Positions 36,691 through 49,493 of a stretch of 64,000 nucleotides of DNA are shown in pieces. The notes beneath the pieces were generated by a model. That model was not told the origin of the DNA. It saw only the letters and a program-made list of their open reading frames with translations, and searched no databases. Position 1 is the first letter of the stretch, and every line of letters starts with the position of its first letter. This DNA is from Tethya wilhelma (taxonomy: Eukaryota; Porifera; Demospongiae; Tethyida; Tethyidae): contig CAXIPT010000001.1 in the NCBI GenBank assembly GCA_964030475.1, forward strand, positions 23,303,532 to 23,367,531. The letters are read 5' to 3'. Both the position numbers and the translations under genes were made by a program.

Positions 36691-37516
36691 GACATTGGGG
36701 GGGCCAAAGCCATATAAATCAGGTAGCTTTTTTGTCTTGTATGCTGGACTATAGCCCAGATCTTAGAATGGTTTAATCACAAAGCTGCAAATCTAGTGGG
36801 GTCTGGAGGCCCCCCAGAAAATTTTTGAAATTTTGGGTAATTTTGGTGAAATCTGGTGCATTCTGTAGCATCTTTTATACCATAAACCAGAGTTCTGCTG
36901 TATGTTTCCTTTTGCTTAACTCCCTACATTTATGGCCAGCCATAACTTTGCCACCCCATTATTGGGGGGGCNTTCTCATTTTTATAAAATTTTTACTACT
37001 TGTTCATTCACTTTTTTAAACACCAAGGTGCTCAATTGCATGGAGGTAACCACACAACAGAGACTTGTCAGTCTCCAGAAGTGTATTACATTTGATGCGC
37101 ATGCGCATTATAGGCATGAAAAACACGTGGTCTATTGACGACCTTTACCTACATAAAAATGGCTAAATAAAAAGTACAGTATTTTATATCAAGAGTTTCA
37201 AAGCTGCCTAGATTTTGTTTGCTGCCTTTTCGCCAGCAAACGAGTAGAAAAGGACGTACTACAGATGAATTGAAGTCTTACTATATGGTCAAAGTTGTCT
37301 CAATGTCTTTTGTTTGTCTGGAAATCGCGTTCAAGTAAGTCAGTTAGGATGAACAAAATTGCACTGTTGTGGCTTCTCGCCAGCGCTCTCTCCAGAGTGC
37401 TCTGGAAACTTTCTGCCAGTTTTCTTTGTTAATACAGTAAGTAAACTGTCTGTGGGAGGCTATTGAATGCATTTGAAGGCTTAGCTTTCTTTCCTTGAAA
37501 GTTTATAAGCATGAAC
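36691..37516. other. Unrecognised region between N joints
   Basis: Starts after the N at 36690 and contains another N at 36972. Both joints touch runs of G next to TTGGGGGGGCC, suggesting an element whose ends failed to assemble. No gene seen. Confidence 0.4.
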
Positions 37517-37882
37517 CAGTGGCGGATCTAGGATTTTGAATAGGGGGTTTCCAATAAATGCGCGCGAAGCGCGCGAAAAATTTTAGCTTAGCCACGCCCA
37601 CTTCTGGTCGTATAGCCCCGCCCCTATAGCGTGCTAGCAGCTAATATTTTGCCAGAACAAGGCCTAAATGGCGAAAAAAACGGCAAGAAAAAGACAGAAA
37701 CAATAGTATCTTTCACAAAAGACTGCTATTTAGTGAGATTTTTAGTTGCTTTTGTTAGTTATAAGTTGAAAGGGGGTTTCCAGCTAGCACTTTTCCAGTC
37801 TCCACAGTTAATTTCAATGCGAGGTTTCAGCTGAAAGGGGGCTTCCATGGAAGCCCAGGAACCCCCTCTGGATCCGCCACTG
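37517..37882. mobile_element. MITE with CAGTGGCGGATC ends
   Basis: Inverted ends CAGTGGCGGATCTAGG and the matching GGATCCGCCACTG at the right; length 366 bp. TGAAC flanks both sides, a possible 5-bp target duplication. GCGCGCGAAGCGCGCG lies near the left end. The ends resemble a widespread animal MITE type often placed near hAT, but the flank is not 8 bp. Confidence 0.75.
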
Positions 37883-38023
37883 TGAACATTTTGTATTGTG
37901 TCTATGGGACAGGCGATTCCTACTATACGTACTACCGTACGTATGATATTATAAAGCTAGTACACAATATTATTACAAACACTTTATTCTAATACTATTG
38001 TAACGTTTGTAGTTGGTATTGAA

Positions 38024-40329
38024 TTAGAAAATACTTGTTACTTCTACTGAGTCAGTTTCACTGCCCCAAATATTAGTGAGGCCTCCTACCACCATTAGCT
38101 TATTGGTCGGGAGAACTGCTGCAAACGACAACAATCGACCAGTTTTCATCTTGCTAATGACCTCCCAGGTATTGGATTTGGAGTGGTAGATACGAACATC
38201 AGAGGTCGGTGGTGTTGGTAAGTATTTTGAAGGATTACAGCCCCCAATGGCTAGCAGTCTACCATGAAGAGTGATGCAAGTGGATTGAGTAAGAGGGAGA
38301 TCAGCAACTTTATTCCATACGTTAGACTTGGCATATCGACTGCGTACACCTTGAGATAGTGACTGAACTAGATGCTCTCCTAGTGATCTTTTCAGACAAG
38401 AGAGGAAGAGGTCACTGAGGAAGCAGCTGCACACTGACTTAGTAGGGCCAGAGTCATTAAACCCTCCCACTATGTAGATCTGATCGTCACAGACTGTTGC
38501 TGAGGCAGAGGAGAGTGGTTTTGGTAGATTTGCTGCAGATGACCATTCTTGTGTGTCTATGTTCATGACTTCCACTGTTCTCAGTCTCTTCCAGTCTTGA
38601 TCCTCTCCTCCAGCAACTATGAGAGCTTGTCCAGTGCACTCTACTATTGACAGTGTTCTCTTGGTGGGCATTGAGCGAAACACTTCCCTCCACCTCTTAA
38701 TTCCACCTTCTTTGATGAGGCTGAAAAGCTGATTGGTTGTCCTTCCATGGCTGTCTCTTCCACCAATGGTTGTCACGAGATTTCTTAATAGAACGAGAGA
38801 ACACCATTTTGTTTCACTGTGAGGAAGTTGATCCCATGTGTCGTTTGTTGACTTGAAAGTATAAATGGTTCTCGCACCACTAGCCATGAAGTACACTATT
38901 CCATCACCATCCACAATAGCATTGGATCTCCTATTCATCTTCCATGGTGCTGCCCTTGCCTCTTTCCAACTCAGAACATGTATAGGGCTGCCACTGCCAC
39001 TTGCTGATGGAGGGGGGTTGGAAGCCTCTTCAGGGTTTGGTTGTGCTAGTGTTGCTCTCTTCAGCTGCTCTTCTAGTTCCACTATTCTTGATTGAAATTG
39101 AGCCGTCACTTGTTCATCAGACTTGGCTTGTTGCATAATGTGTTGCAATTGTTTCTCTTTTTTCTCAATGATTTTCGTTTGATGGCTGATAGTTTCTCTC
39201 AACTCCTGACATTCTCGTTCCTTAGCTGCAACGATCTGGTCTTTCTCTTTGATGATACCACTAATTTGCCGGGTATATTCTTCTCTAAGCTTACGATTTT
39301 CCTCATTTCTGTCTTGAATTTGTTGTTTATTTTCTTCCTTTGTTTCAGATATGCGCTTAGTATGCATTTCATCAAGTTTTTTGGTACTTTCTGTAAACTC
39401 AGGTGTATCTTTCAGATCTGCTACTCTCTGACAAAGCTCCTGAGCTGAAGGACGTTCAACATCATTGTCCTTGAGACAGTCCACTGCTATTTGTAGGAGA
39501 GGGTGATTGGGATCAACTTGACTGATGTGGTTTTGTCGTCGTTCAATTTCTGAAACTGGTACTTCTATTGTTGGAAATCGTGGATCAATTGTTTGTACTG
39601 TTTTATTTCGTTCACCAGGACTGGGAAAGTGCCTGGTCATGATTTGGATAAAGAGTATTCCTATTGCAAAGCAGTCGATTTTTTCCGTGTAAATTGGATT
39701 ATCTTTCACAGCCTCAGGAGGCATATATAGACTTCTGTACCTGGGCACATTGTAAATGAGACTGGGGCAGCTTGATTATGAGGGTTAATATTACAAAGCT
39801 TTGCCATTCCAAAATCTGTTATTTTTGCTTTCACATTTCCATACAGTAGTACATTGTTACTGGAGAGATCTCTGTGTATGATTTCATTGGAATGGAGGTA
39901 AGAAATGGCTAGGGTGATGTCATGGCAGAAGTTGACTTGGATATGATACAGAAGAGTATTTTTAGAACTCTCCAAAAAGTGGGTCAAGCTATCATCCATG
40001 AGCTCCATTAGTAGAACTGGCAGGCTAGTTTGAGGATCTTGGTATGTTCCAAGAAACTGTACAATATTGGGATGCTTTATTGCACTCATGAACTCACACT
40101 CCTGCATGAAACGACTGATTGGTAGCCTGTGTTCTCGATCACGTTCCATGTGTTCATAAGTACTCAGATCTAGAAGTGTTGGGTGAATGATTTTAGCAGC
40201 ACAAAGCAGACTGTCACAATGAGCCTTGTACACAGAGCCATATGATCCAGTGCCAAGGATTTGAGTTTTGAGCAGTTGAATTGATTGAAAGCCAACTGTA
40301 GGGGTAGCTTGAGGTTGTTGTCGATCCAT
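38024..40329 (-). CDS. Protein kinase, coiled coil, Kelch fusion (near-intact, one 2-nt frameshift)
   Basis: A single-exon gene of about 768 codons. An in-frame TAG two codons before the ATG supports the start (MDRQQPQATP). The kinase has GTGSYGSVY, Lys46 in CAAK, HRDLSSNNVLL (HRD152-154, Asn159), DFG172-174 and YMPPEAV, so it should be active; it looks TKL-like. A long charged coiled coil follows (KEKDQIVAAKERECQELRE), then a linker and about five Kelch repeats with GG pairs (LVTTIGGRDS, ALIVAGGEDQ, IYIVGGFND, RLLAIGGCNP, LMVVGGLTN). Near 39722-39729 the run CATATATAG has one AT more than the related copy, shifting the frame at the PPEA step. This could be a sequencing or assembly slip, or a real null allele. 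Poly(A) signal AATAAA at 37983-37988 (minus strand). A cytoplasmic signalling role is inferred. Confidence 0.8.
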
Positions 40330-41981
40330 GTGCTATAATGTAGATGTTGTTGTTGTGTTGTTATTGGTTATACCTTATCTAATACCAATAATAATGTTGT
40401 AATGTTTTATTTCCTTCTAGATCTTAAATTAATATATTATTTTTATTGATGTGATTACAAAAATTATCAGGGTATACTCTCTTATTATTACATCAGAGTC
40501 TGAAGGTTTAATAGCCTTCCATGTACACTGAAATTTATATTATTAATAGATTAGATACCAATGTATACAATAAACCAAACAATTTACATTTTTCATTGAT
40601 ACCTTTGCTCTTGTTTAGTATGTAGATCTAGTTTTCTCAGCTTTGTTCACACTGCATGTTATGATCCAACCAAGTTAGGTTTATACATTATTGTGTGGAT
40701 CCAAGTATGCTTCCTGCATGGCTGCATTCCATAACAACCACGTTAGTACCAAGTAACCTGCATAGCTATTATATGGGGTGCATGAGGCTGGGTAAAGTGC
40801 ATGCACTATTAATATTTTACAAAATTATATTTTCTAATAAGTGATTAATATAATTTTAACATGGTCATGCAGTCAGCTTGTAGCCATTGCCCTAGCTCTT
40901 CATGAATTTATGCTGCTTATATTATAATATTATAGGAATTAATTCCAAAACACTGAGATTGAAGGATTTCAAGCCTTCGTTTTATCAGGGTATACTCTCT
41001 TATTATTACATCAGAGTCTGAAGGTTTAATAGCCTTCCATGTACACTGAAATTTATATTATTAATAGATTAGATACCAATGTATACAATAAACCAAACAA
41101 TTTACATTTTTCATTGATACCTTTGCTCTTGTTTAGTATGTAGATCTAGTTTTCTCAGCTTTGTTCACACTGCATGTTATGATCCAACCAAGTTAGGTTT
41201 ATACATTATTGTGTGGATCCAAGTATGCTTCCTGCATGGCTGCATTCCATAACAACCACGTTAGTACCAAGTAACCTGCATAGCTATTATATGGGGTGCA
41301 TGAGGCTGGGTAAAGTGCATGCACTATTAATATTTTACAAAATTATATTTTCTAATAAGTGATTAATATAATTTTAACATGGTCATGCAGTCAGCTTGTA
41401 GCCATTGCCCTAGCTCTTCATGAATTTATGCTGCTTATATTATAATATTATAGGAATTAATTCCAAAACACTGAGATTGAAGGATTTCAAGCCTTCGTTA
41501 TTCTAACGAAACTTGAACAACTGATTATTATGGTTAATAATTATTTCGTATGAATTTCAAACTCACCTATACAAACACACACAAACTTGCCCCATGTCAT
41601 GAACACCAAACTAGCTTACAATGTCATATGGCAACATCATTGACTGCATGTCGGTGTGTTCCTGTGTAACTGTAGCTAACAGTAACTGTAGTGATGTCAG
41701 TACTTGTAAGTCATATATTCACTTGTAGGGAGCTAGCTCAATCTAGATCAATTTGAAGTTTGTTCATGCATGCATACATCGTAGGCAATTTTATAATTAT
41801 TGTACTCAGTACAAATAAGGTAATGAGAGCATGCATATAGTCATGACTCACCAGTTATTTCAACTTATTTGTTTCCAGTCGGCTAGCTATATTATAGCTA
41901 TTTCTCCTGATTTGATGATAGAATACTAGATCAACTGTTTAGACTGAGGGTAATTTATACTTCTATCCTTAATTGGCTATA
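40330..41981. repeat. Intergenic with a 518-bp exact tandem duplication
   Basis: 40463-40980 and 40981-41498 look identical by eye (for example ATCAGGGTATACTCTCTTAT starts each). No gene is seen in the unit. The remainder to 41981 is 5' flank of the Ig gene. Confidence 0.75.
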
Positions 41982-44900
41982 ATGTGTCTATTCAGTTGTA
42001 CAAAGCTCTGTTTCTTCGTAGTACTAGTACAATGCAATAGCTGTGAGGTAGCAAGTGGACAAAGTGAGTTGATACCGAATATCCATACTAGTATCACTAT
42101 GACGATTATTCACACAGTTATACTTGTGAGCTCTTTCTTTTATTCCCTAGTTCCAGGTCAAATCATATTCCGAGGTGTTTCCTACGCCAACAATAGTGAA
42201 CTATTACTAAATGATGTTGGAGGCTTCTCCACTGGCAATGCTATCCTCTGTACTTCTGCCCTAAAGTCTTGTTGTCGAAATCCACATCGTGGAGAGTGGT
42301 ACTATCCTGATGGATCAGTGGTGCCTAATAATGCTGCAGGTGAAGACTTTTACAGAGGAAGAGGAACCAACCAAAGCATATGGTTGAATCATAGAGCTAC
42401 TGATGCTCACTCTCCCAGTGGATCATTCTGTTGTGAGCTACCAGATGACAATGAGATGAACCAAACTCTTTGTGTTACATTGGGTAAGAGATGGTCAATT
42501 GATTTTAGTGTCAAGACTCATGTAGTAATACTTGTTTGTGATTTATACTTGCATGCAGCATATGACACGGTTTCCATCTTTCCCTCTGGATCTACAATTG
42601 CTGGAGAGACATACTCTTTGACTTGTTCAGCTTTTGTTGAAGGAATTTCTGACCCTCCATCATTGCAGTGGCTGGGACCAGATGGCATGAGAGTCACCTC
42701 CTCTGACTCACTGACCATCACTAGCCCATCTCCCACCTCCACTAGACTACAGTTTGATCCACTACAATCATCACATGGAGGGAGCTACACCTGTAGAGTC
42801 ATAGTGGGGAATGTGACAGAAATGAGATCCATTCAAGTCAATGTGCATGGTATGAATATTGAGATAATTATTACAGGTTGATATGACATCATGCACTGTG
42901 AGTGTCAGTACAATGCCTATCTAAGCAAATTACTGAGATATATTATAATATTCTATATTTTGAGTACTATAATCCTTTAAAGAATTGACCGCAATGACCA
43001 TAATAATTATGTGATTTGGGGTTCAAAAATTCTTGTGTGTCGGTATTTCATATTAATTGTCCTAGCACATGCATAGTTAAACCATTGGCTATGCAATATA
43101 AGTTTTGGGTTTTGATTTCAAGTCTGTGGTATAAAAATAATGCATATGGTTGTAAGGAGGGGCTAAAATGGTAATTAAAAGTGGGTGAAGTTTATTAATT
43201 TTTTTTATGTGGGAAAAGCGAAAGTTAACTTTTTAAGGTGTGTTTACATAATTCAGGCCAGCCTAGCTAGGTCCTCCGTTTAGAAAGTTCAAACTAGTAT
43301 CAAGCTGCTCCCCTTGCTCTGCTGATTCAATGAAACGTAAATTAAATCAATATAATATTATTAAATACAGCCTGCTGAAGATTGAAAAAAATATATAGCT
43401 AATGATCAAGGAACAGCCAAAGCAGTCATTAATAATTATTTTAATCTATTCTGTCGAAATATTTAACTGTTGAAATGTCAGTTACTTTCAAATTTTTCTA
43501 TTAGTCCCCCAACCCTCTCTCACCATCTCATTATCTCCTGAGGGTGGTCGGTATGTTGTTGAAGATTCCCTCACAATGACTTGTGAGTACACCATTGACT
43601 TGAACAAAGTAGCAAATATACCTCTGAATGTTAGTACCTCATGGACCAAGGATGGCTCTCCACTGGTGCCTGACGACAGTGGTCGTATCACGATTGTGGA
43701 ATCAGAAACCATCAGCAGTTCTCCTCCACAACAATACAGCACGGTGATAACTTTTACCTCTCTCCTTGGTGATGATGAAGGGATGTACACGTGTACAGTC
43801 ACTGTTAGCTCAGTTGATCGTGATTTATTGCCAGCTACTGTATCAAGAACACAAATATTATCCAGTAAGATTTTGCATAGATACATCCAGTGATGGACAA
43901 TTTGTATATGCCATGCATAGTCATACCTATCTTTAATTTCTCTGTACTATAGTTCCTATTCAGCTGACATTCCAAGGTGTCTCCTACCCCAACAACATTA
44001 TAATTCCACTGAATGATGTTGGAAACTTCTCCACTGGCAGTGCTATCCTCTGTACTACTGAATTAAGTCGATGTTGCACTAATACAGATCGATGGAACTA
44101 TCCTAATGGATCACGTGTAACTAATAATAGTGATTTTTCCATAGCTAGTGTACAAAATGGCACTGTATGGTTAAATCGTTTGAGCAATGCTCAGTCTCCA
44201 ACTGGATCATTCTGTTGTGAGCTACCTGATGACAGTCTTGTGATACACAGAGCCTGTGTCAATCTAGGTACTGAATATTAATTGATTGATCATTCTGTAC
44301 TTTAGATGCACTGATGCTTTATGTACACATCCTTCCCATCTCTTGTCTCAGTGACTGTCAGTGTCTCCCTCGCCCCCTCTTCAGCCGATCCTCCTGTTGG
44401 TAGTCTGGATTACACACTGATCTGTACAGTTAACGGACATATCAGTGGAGTCACCCCCACTATAACCTACCAGTGGTTTAAGGACAACACTGTGATACCA
44501 AATGTAACACAATCAACTCTCTCCTTCTCTCCTCTCAGTATCTCTGATGCTGGACTGTACAGATGTGATGTCACCATTAGTTCAGCACTAAGGGTTATTT
44601 TTGATTCATATCAACTTGTAATACCTGCAAGTAAGTCATGAATTCATAAGCATGTAATTTGATAGAGTGTACGACCTATTGCATGCGCACCCTTAACTTC
44701 TTCAATCTCCTAACTAAGAATTTATATAATAAATTATTGTAATATTTTTTCCCTATTCAAGCTGTATTATTTCAAGTTCGACTGTATGGGATACCCAACT
44801 GCCAAGAGTGGGCGCTACAACCGAGAACCATATTATTTTCTAGTTTTTTGGACAATTTTGTCTCAACTCTAGTCCAGGCTGTGGAGCAGGAGTGTGAGTG

Positions 44901-45676
44901 TGGGTTCACTAGAGGTCACATTACTGAAGATGCCTTCCAGTGCTTCCCTGAGTCACCACAACACATCACATTCAGAGCAAGACTGAATGAAACATCTGAA
45001 GCCTCAACACTACACCTGATATCACACATCAAACAATGGGCAATAACTTCTAAACTCGCTCGCATAAGGCATATTCGTCTCGGCATTAATACAACTTGTG
45101 ATACAATCATACACAACTTTTGTAGTCCTGAATGCCCACAGGAAGACAAGAAGGTTGCCAATGAAGATACAGCAATGTTTCAACTAAAACTAAGAGAAAC
45201 AGACTATTGCATTAATTGGAATGTAAGTGATTCAATAACATAACTATGGTAATATTACTAATCATTCAATTAACTCTTGTTGTATGCTACAGGATGCAAA
45301 GGCAAAGGTCATCCAGTCAAGTGTCACAGCACAAGTTCTCCAAGCAATCAATTTGAAGTGTGAGTGTAGGGTCCCAAAAGAAAACCTCCTTCCAGGGACA
45401 TTTAGTTGCCTGACCTCCCACAACCAGACTACCTACAGGAGCTCTGTCATTGGCACACAGACTTACAGTGCTACTAGACTAGTGGAGTTCATCCAAGACT
45501 GGGTGACCTCTGACCCCACTCTCACCGTCCAGTGGTACACTGTGAAACTAGACACAATGTGCCCAGTCAGTATTTCCTCCCTGGGAGACCCAGAGTGTGG
45601 AGGGGAGAGGTCTTATCGTGATGATCCCAACATAACCCACTGTGTGGAGGTGTGCATTGCTAGAAACGATCCTTAG
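41982..45676 (+). CDS. Secreted Ig protein with paired cysteine-rich modules
   Basis: Eight exons give 834 residues: 41982-42063, 42151-42483, 42559-42849, 43505-43864, 43953-44267, 44352-44630, 44762-45222 and 45293-45676. Exon 1 is a signal peptide (MCLFSCTKLCFFVVLVQCNS). Exons 2 and 5 encode the same unrecognised module of about 105 residues, with FRGVSY.NN, LNDVG.FSTG.AILCT and SP.GSFCCELPDD. Exons 3, 4 and 6 are Ig domains (LTCSAF...GGSYTCRVIV; MTCEYT...EGMYTCTVTV; LICTVN...AGLYRCDVTI). Exons 7 and 8 are a second pair of related modules, each with an ECEC/KCECR opening, a Trp-ended helix (IKQWA, IQDWV) and a PEC ending. Introns 1-6 are phase 1, so the modules are symmetric exons. No TM helix follows, so secretion is predicted. 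An extracellular binding role is inferred; the ligand is unknown. Confidence 0.85.
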
Positions 45677-46664
45677 ACTATAGAGGCATGGGCATAAACA
45701 GTCATTGTTGCTACATGCAAGTATAGATAGGGTAAAATCAAACTTTATTTCTTTAATAATCATTATATTATAGTTATTATGTATAATTAAGTAAGCATGT
45801 TGATCCGTTTTCTCCCGGCGTGATAGTGCATCTAGATTAATTACGTATTTATCTATAAAATTTTACAGTTTGGTTTATACAGTATTACTCCTCTATAAAA
45901 TTATAGCTATTCGCAAACAAATTAATGATGTAATACATATAAGTCTCTGCACATGCACGTGATTATCATTGAGAATTATAATGATCGAGTCTGATCATAT
46001 TATGCTATAATTATATTATATAAATTATATAATTATAGGGACCAATATTATTGACATGCCTTCTGCCTTACTACTCATTATTTATACTGTTATAGTTGAT
46101 ACACAAAATATTATTATCTTGTTTAAAACAAACAAACACAAAGATATAATAATAAACTCACACTCATGTACAAGAACCTCACAATCAGTTATAAATAGCC
46201 ATCACTTAACAATAATAATTATTACAAACCATGGTGACAATAATACTCAAACAGTCGTTATACATACACCGAAACACTACAAACAACACAAACAACAAAA
46301 AACAACAGAAACAAAATCAGATGTGTAACAGCAATAATAATTATGCTGGGAGTAAAAAAAACAACAATGGCTAATAATCGTAGAGTAACTGTTGCATGTG
46401 TAGATCGTGTGCAATGGATGCGTGTAACAAAATAATACTGAACTGGTAATGTGATGTACATTGTGACTCCATTGTTATCTTTTGCTGGCATCTTCCTCAT
46501 CCTCTATTCTCCCTTTGTTAGGTCCAGACTTCTTAGCATTCTTGTAAGATGACCTTTATTTGTAAGAGAAATACAGTTATAAGTCAACTAACAGATCATT
46601 CGATTGGGCTACATTAATACAATAGGTATACTTTGCATTGGGTCCCACAAAAAGGTAGGTAGAC
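45677..46664. other. Convergent 3' intergenic region
   Basis: AT-rich sequence between two converging genes. AATAAA on the minus strand at 46555-46560 suits the phosphodiesterase gene, about 105 nt after its stop. No gene recognised. Confidence 0.5.
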
Positions 46665-49012
46665 TTACCTTCTTTCGTTGGCTGGCGATTCCATAAACTT
46701 CTTTAAAGAATCAGAACTGGTCTGTAAGAAATCATTGTCACTTTTCTTTGCATCATTTTCTTTGGCAATCTCTTCTCGTTCACTCAACGAAGACAATGTT
46801 CCAGGTTTACTTGATGCACCAACACGTGGTAAAGAATCCAGGGGACTCTTACTGACATTGACCGGTACTCTGATTCTACCTCCCCCCTCAGTATCATCGT
46901 CATCGTCATCAAAAGATAGAGGGCCATCATTTTCTACGTCACTATCAAACTCTTGCTGATCCTCAGCATTGTCAGAAGGAGGAGGCGAGTTAGGATCGAT
47001 CCTGGCATTCCAGTATTCTCTCATCTTGTTAATGTTCTCAAGGATGTCCACTGCATCAGGGTAGACCAGTTCAGCCCACGTCTCCCACAGAGGGTAGATG
47101 ATGAAGTCAATAAAGGTGACCTACAACAGTTTTTTTGATTTGATATCATGAAATAGGTAAGTGGTCATCAACCTTATATGGATCAATCTAATATGCAACT
47201 GTCTCTACAGTAAATGTTCCATTTCCATGAGCCACTCTACAGATGGGTAGGGATAGCTCCCATGAGACAAAGAGCCTTTCAACCCATCACCTCTAGTTCT
47301 CAAGGCTAGGCACCTGAGTGGCTTGGCCTTTTGATAATTTACTACCGTATAATGGTACATTTGGCAGGCTGAAAATTTGGCGAATTTGTATTTTAGCATG
47401 ATTGGCGTTTTTTAATTTGGCAATTTGCAGAATAATTTGCCAATTCACCAAATTTACCCACTATACGGTATACTGGACTGAACAGGTATTAATTTGGAGG
47501 ATTCCTTTGGTTTGGCATTATTTATAGATTAGACTGACAGTGTTTTCACGTGCACATGCCTCACCTGACACTTGCCAATGGAGACTTGCTCCCTGTCTCC
47601 CAGAGGGCTAAGAGGGATGCCCAGGCTCTTCTCTTCATCTCCCTGGATGAAGTTCTCCTCAATGACACGGTGGGTCCACTGGGTAGCTATGTGCTCGGGT
47701 TTGGCTGGGTTGTTGAGATCAGCACAGTGGAGCATACACTGGAGGACCTGGGGGGAACATGTAGACACACATAGAATGGTGACTAGCTCACAAACAGTGA
47801 TGGGAGGGATATTAGGTCTGTAGGGGACAACAACCACCATTGAAGTAGACACCAGGGCTATGTGACGTCTTACCTCTGATCTGTCGTTGTACTTGTCCAG
47901 TACTAGGATGCCATCATTAGCCACCTTCTTGGTCTCCAATAGAGTCTTGAGCTCTCCAAGGTGTTTGAAATGCTTAGCCATGTCTGTGGCTAGTACCTGC
48001 ACATACATACACGCATATCAAAGCAGGATATACAACAATTGGTTAAATTGCCCAGAATGCAGAAAATTCGAGGAGTCAAAACACTGTGCTGTGAGAGTCT
48101 TGTTTGAGGACTAGTGTACATTACAATACACTACTGATGACTACCATCACACCTACCATGTCAATCACCATCCTTCGAAATGCAGACTGCTGACTTGACT
48201 CAAAATTCTCCAGAAAATTACAATTCGGATTCTGTGTGTGTGTGTGCATGTGTGAATGCAAATTTCACGGTGCTCTTGTTACTTATAGAATGTCACAAAC
48301 AATCAGATGGCACATCATTCCCACATGTATGCAAACTTAAACCTTCTAATCTTACACAACGGACATTGTACACGTCCCGGACATGTCTTTGGTGGTACAT
48401 GCTTTTGTTTTACTAAGGAATAACTAAAACCACATACACATGTAAAGGAAGTCAGTGATATTGTGGGGTATGTATGCGAATTCCTGATGCTATAGATGTC
48501 AAGTACTAAACATATTTTAAAGAGTGAATCAGTTGCTAACGTGAAATCATAGTCATTGGTATACGATGACAGGTATACAGGATGGGTAGGGATGAATACT
48601 GTAATATTATCTCCATCAATGATGGGGAAAATTGTATAGTTGTACGGAACTGACAGGGATGCTATACAAGTCCATAGAATACATACATGTACGTATGTGT
48701 ACATATGTGTTGATTCACTGTCAGTATAATGTCGTGCTAACCTGCAGAGTCTTGAAAGCCAGTGCCAAGTGATGATTCTCCAGCACTGAGTTGTCATTGT
48801 AAAGAATGGCTAACTCATCTCGGACGTTCACAAGAAACTGATTTGACTTTCCTGGGTGTCCCACATCGTGAATGGCGGCTGCTATCAACGCAGCCAGCAC
48901 TTCAAGACTAGTAAAGACCTCTTCAATGGCTTTGGCTTTGAGAAGGAAGTTAGCAGCTAGGAAGACATCAGAGGCATGAACAGCATTGTGGTAGGGGTTA
49001 GGTAGGTAGGCA

Positions 49013-49090
<78 letters not shown>

Positions 49091-49449
49091 GTGTGTGTGT
49101 GCGTGTGTGTGTGACATGTAGTATTGACAGGATATATGCTAGCTTGATCATCTCAGTATCATAGAAAATATTTCCCCTCTGTTAAAATTGGTACATCATA
49201 GTATACAATTCCAAGGAGGGTAACTGTTTAAATGATAGATATAAGGTGTGCAACTTGTATGCTGACCTGAATTTCAGTGATAAAGTTAATAAACTTGGGT
49301 GGCGATATCTTAAACTCTGAAAACAGTTTTCTCTTCTTGAACACATGGTATGCAGCACACACAAGAGGATTGCCACCAGAGATGGAGTCCAAATAGAAGG
49401 TATCAACTTCCCACGCATCCACCTGGGTGGTCACAAACTGTAGGGGTGG

Positions 49450-49493
<44 letters not shown>

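Noticed and set aside
46490..46560. Possible extra last PDE4 exon after a GTAAGT donor at 46668
   Set aside because: The TAA stop overlaps that donor, an AATAAA lies about 105 nt downstream, and splicing would give only a short out-of-family tail.
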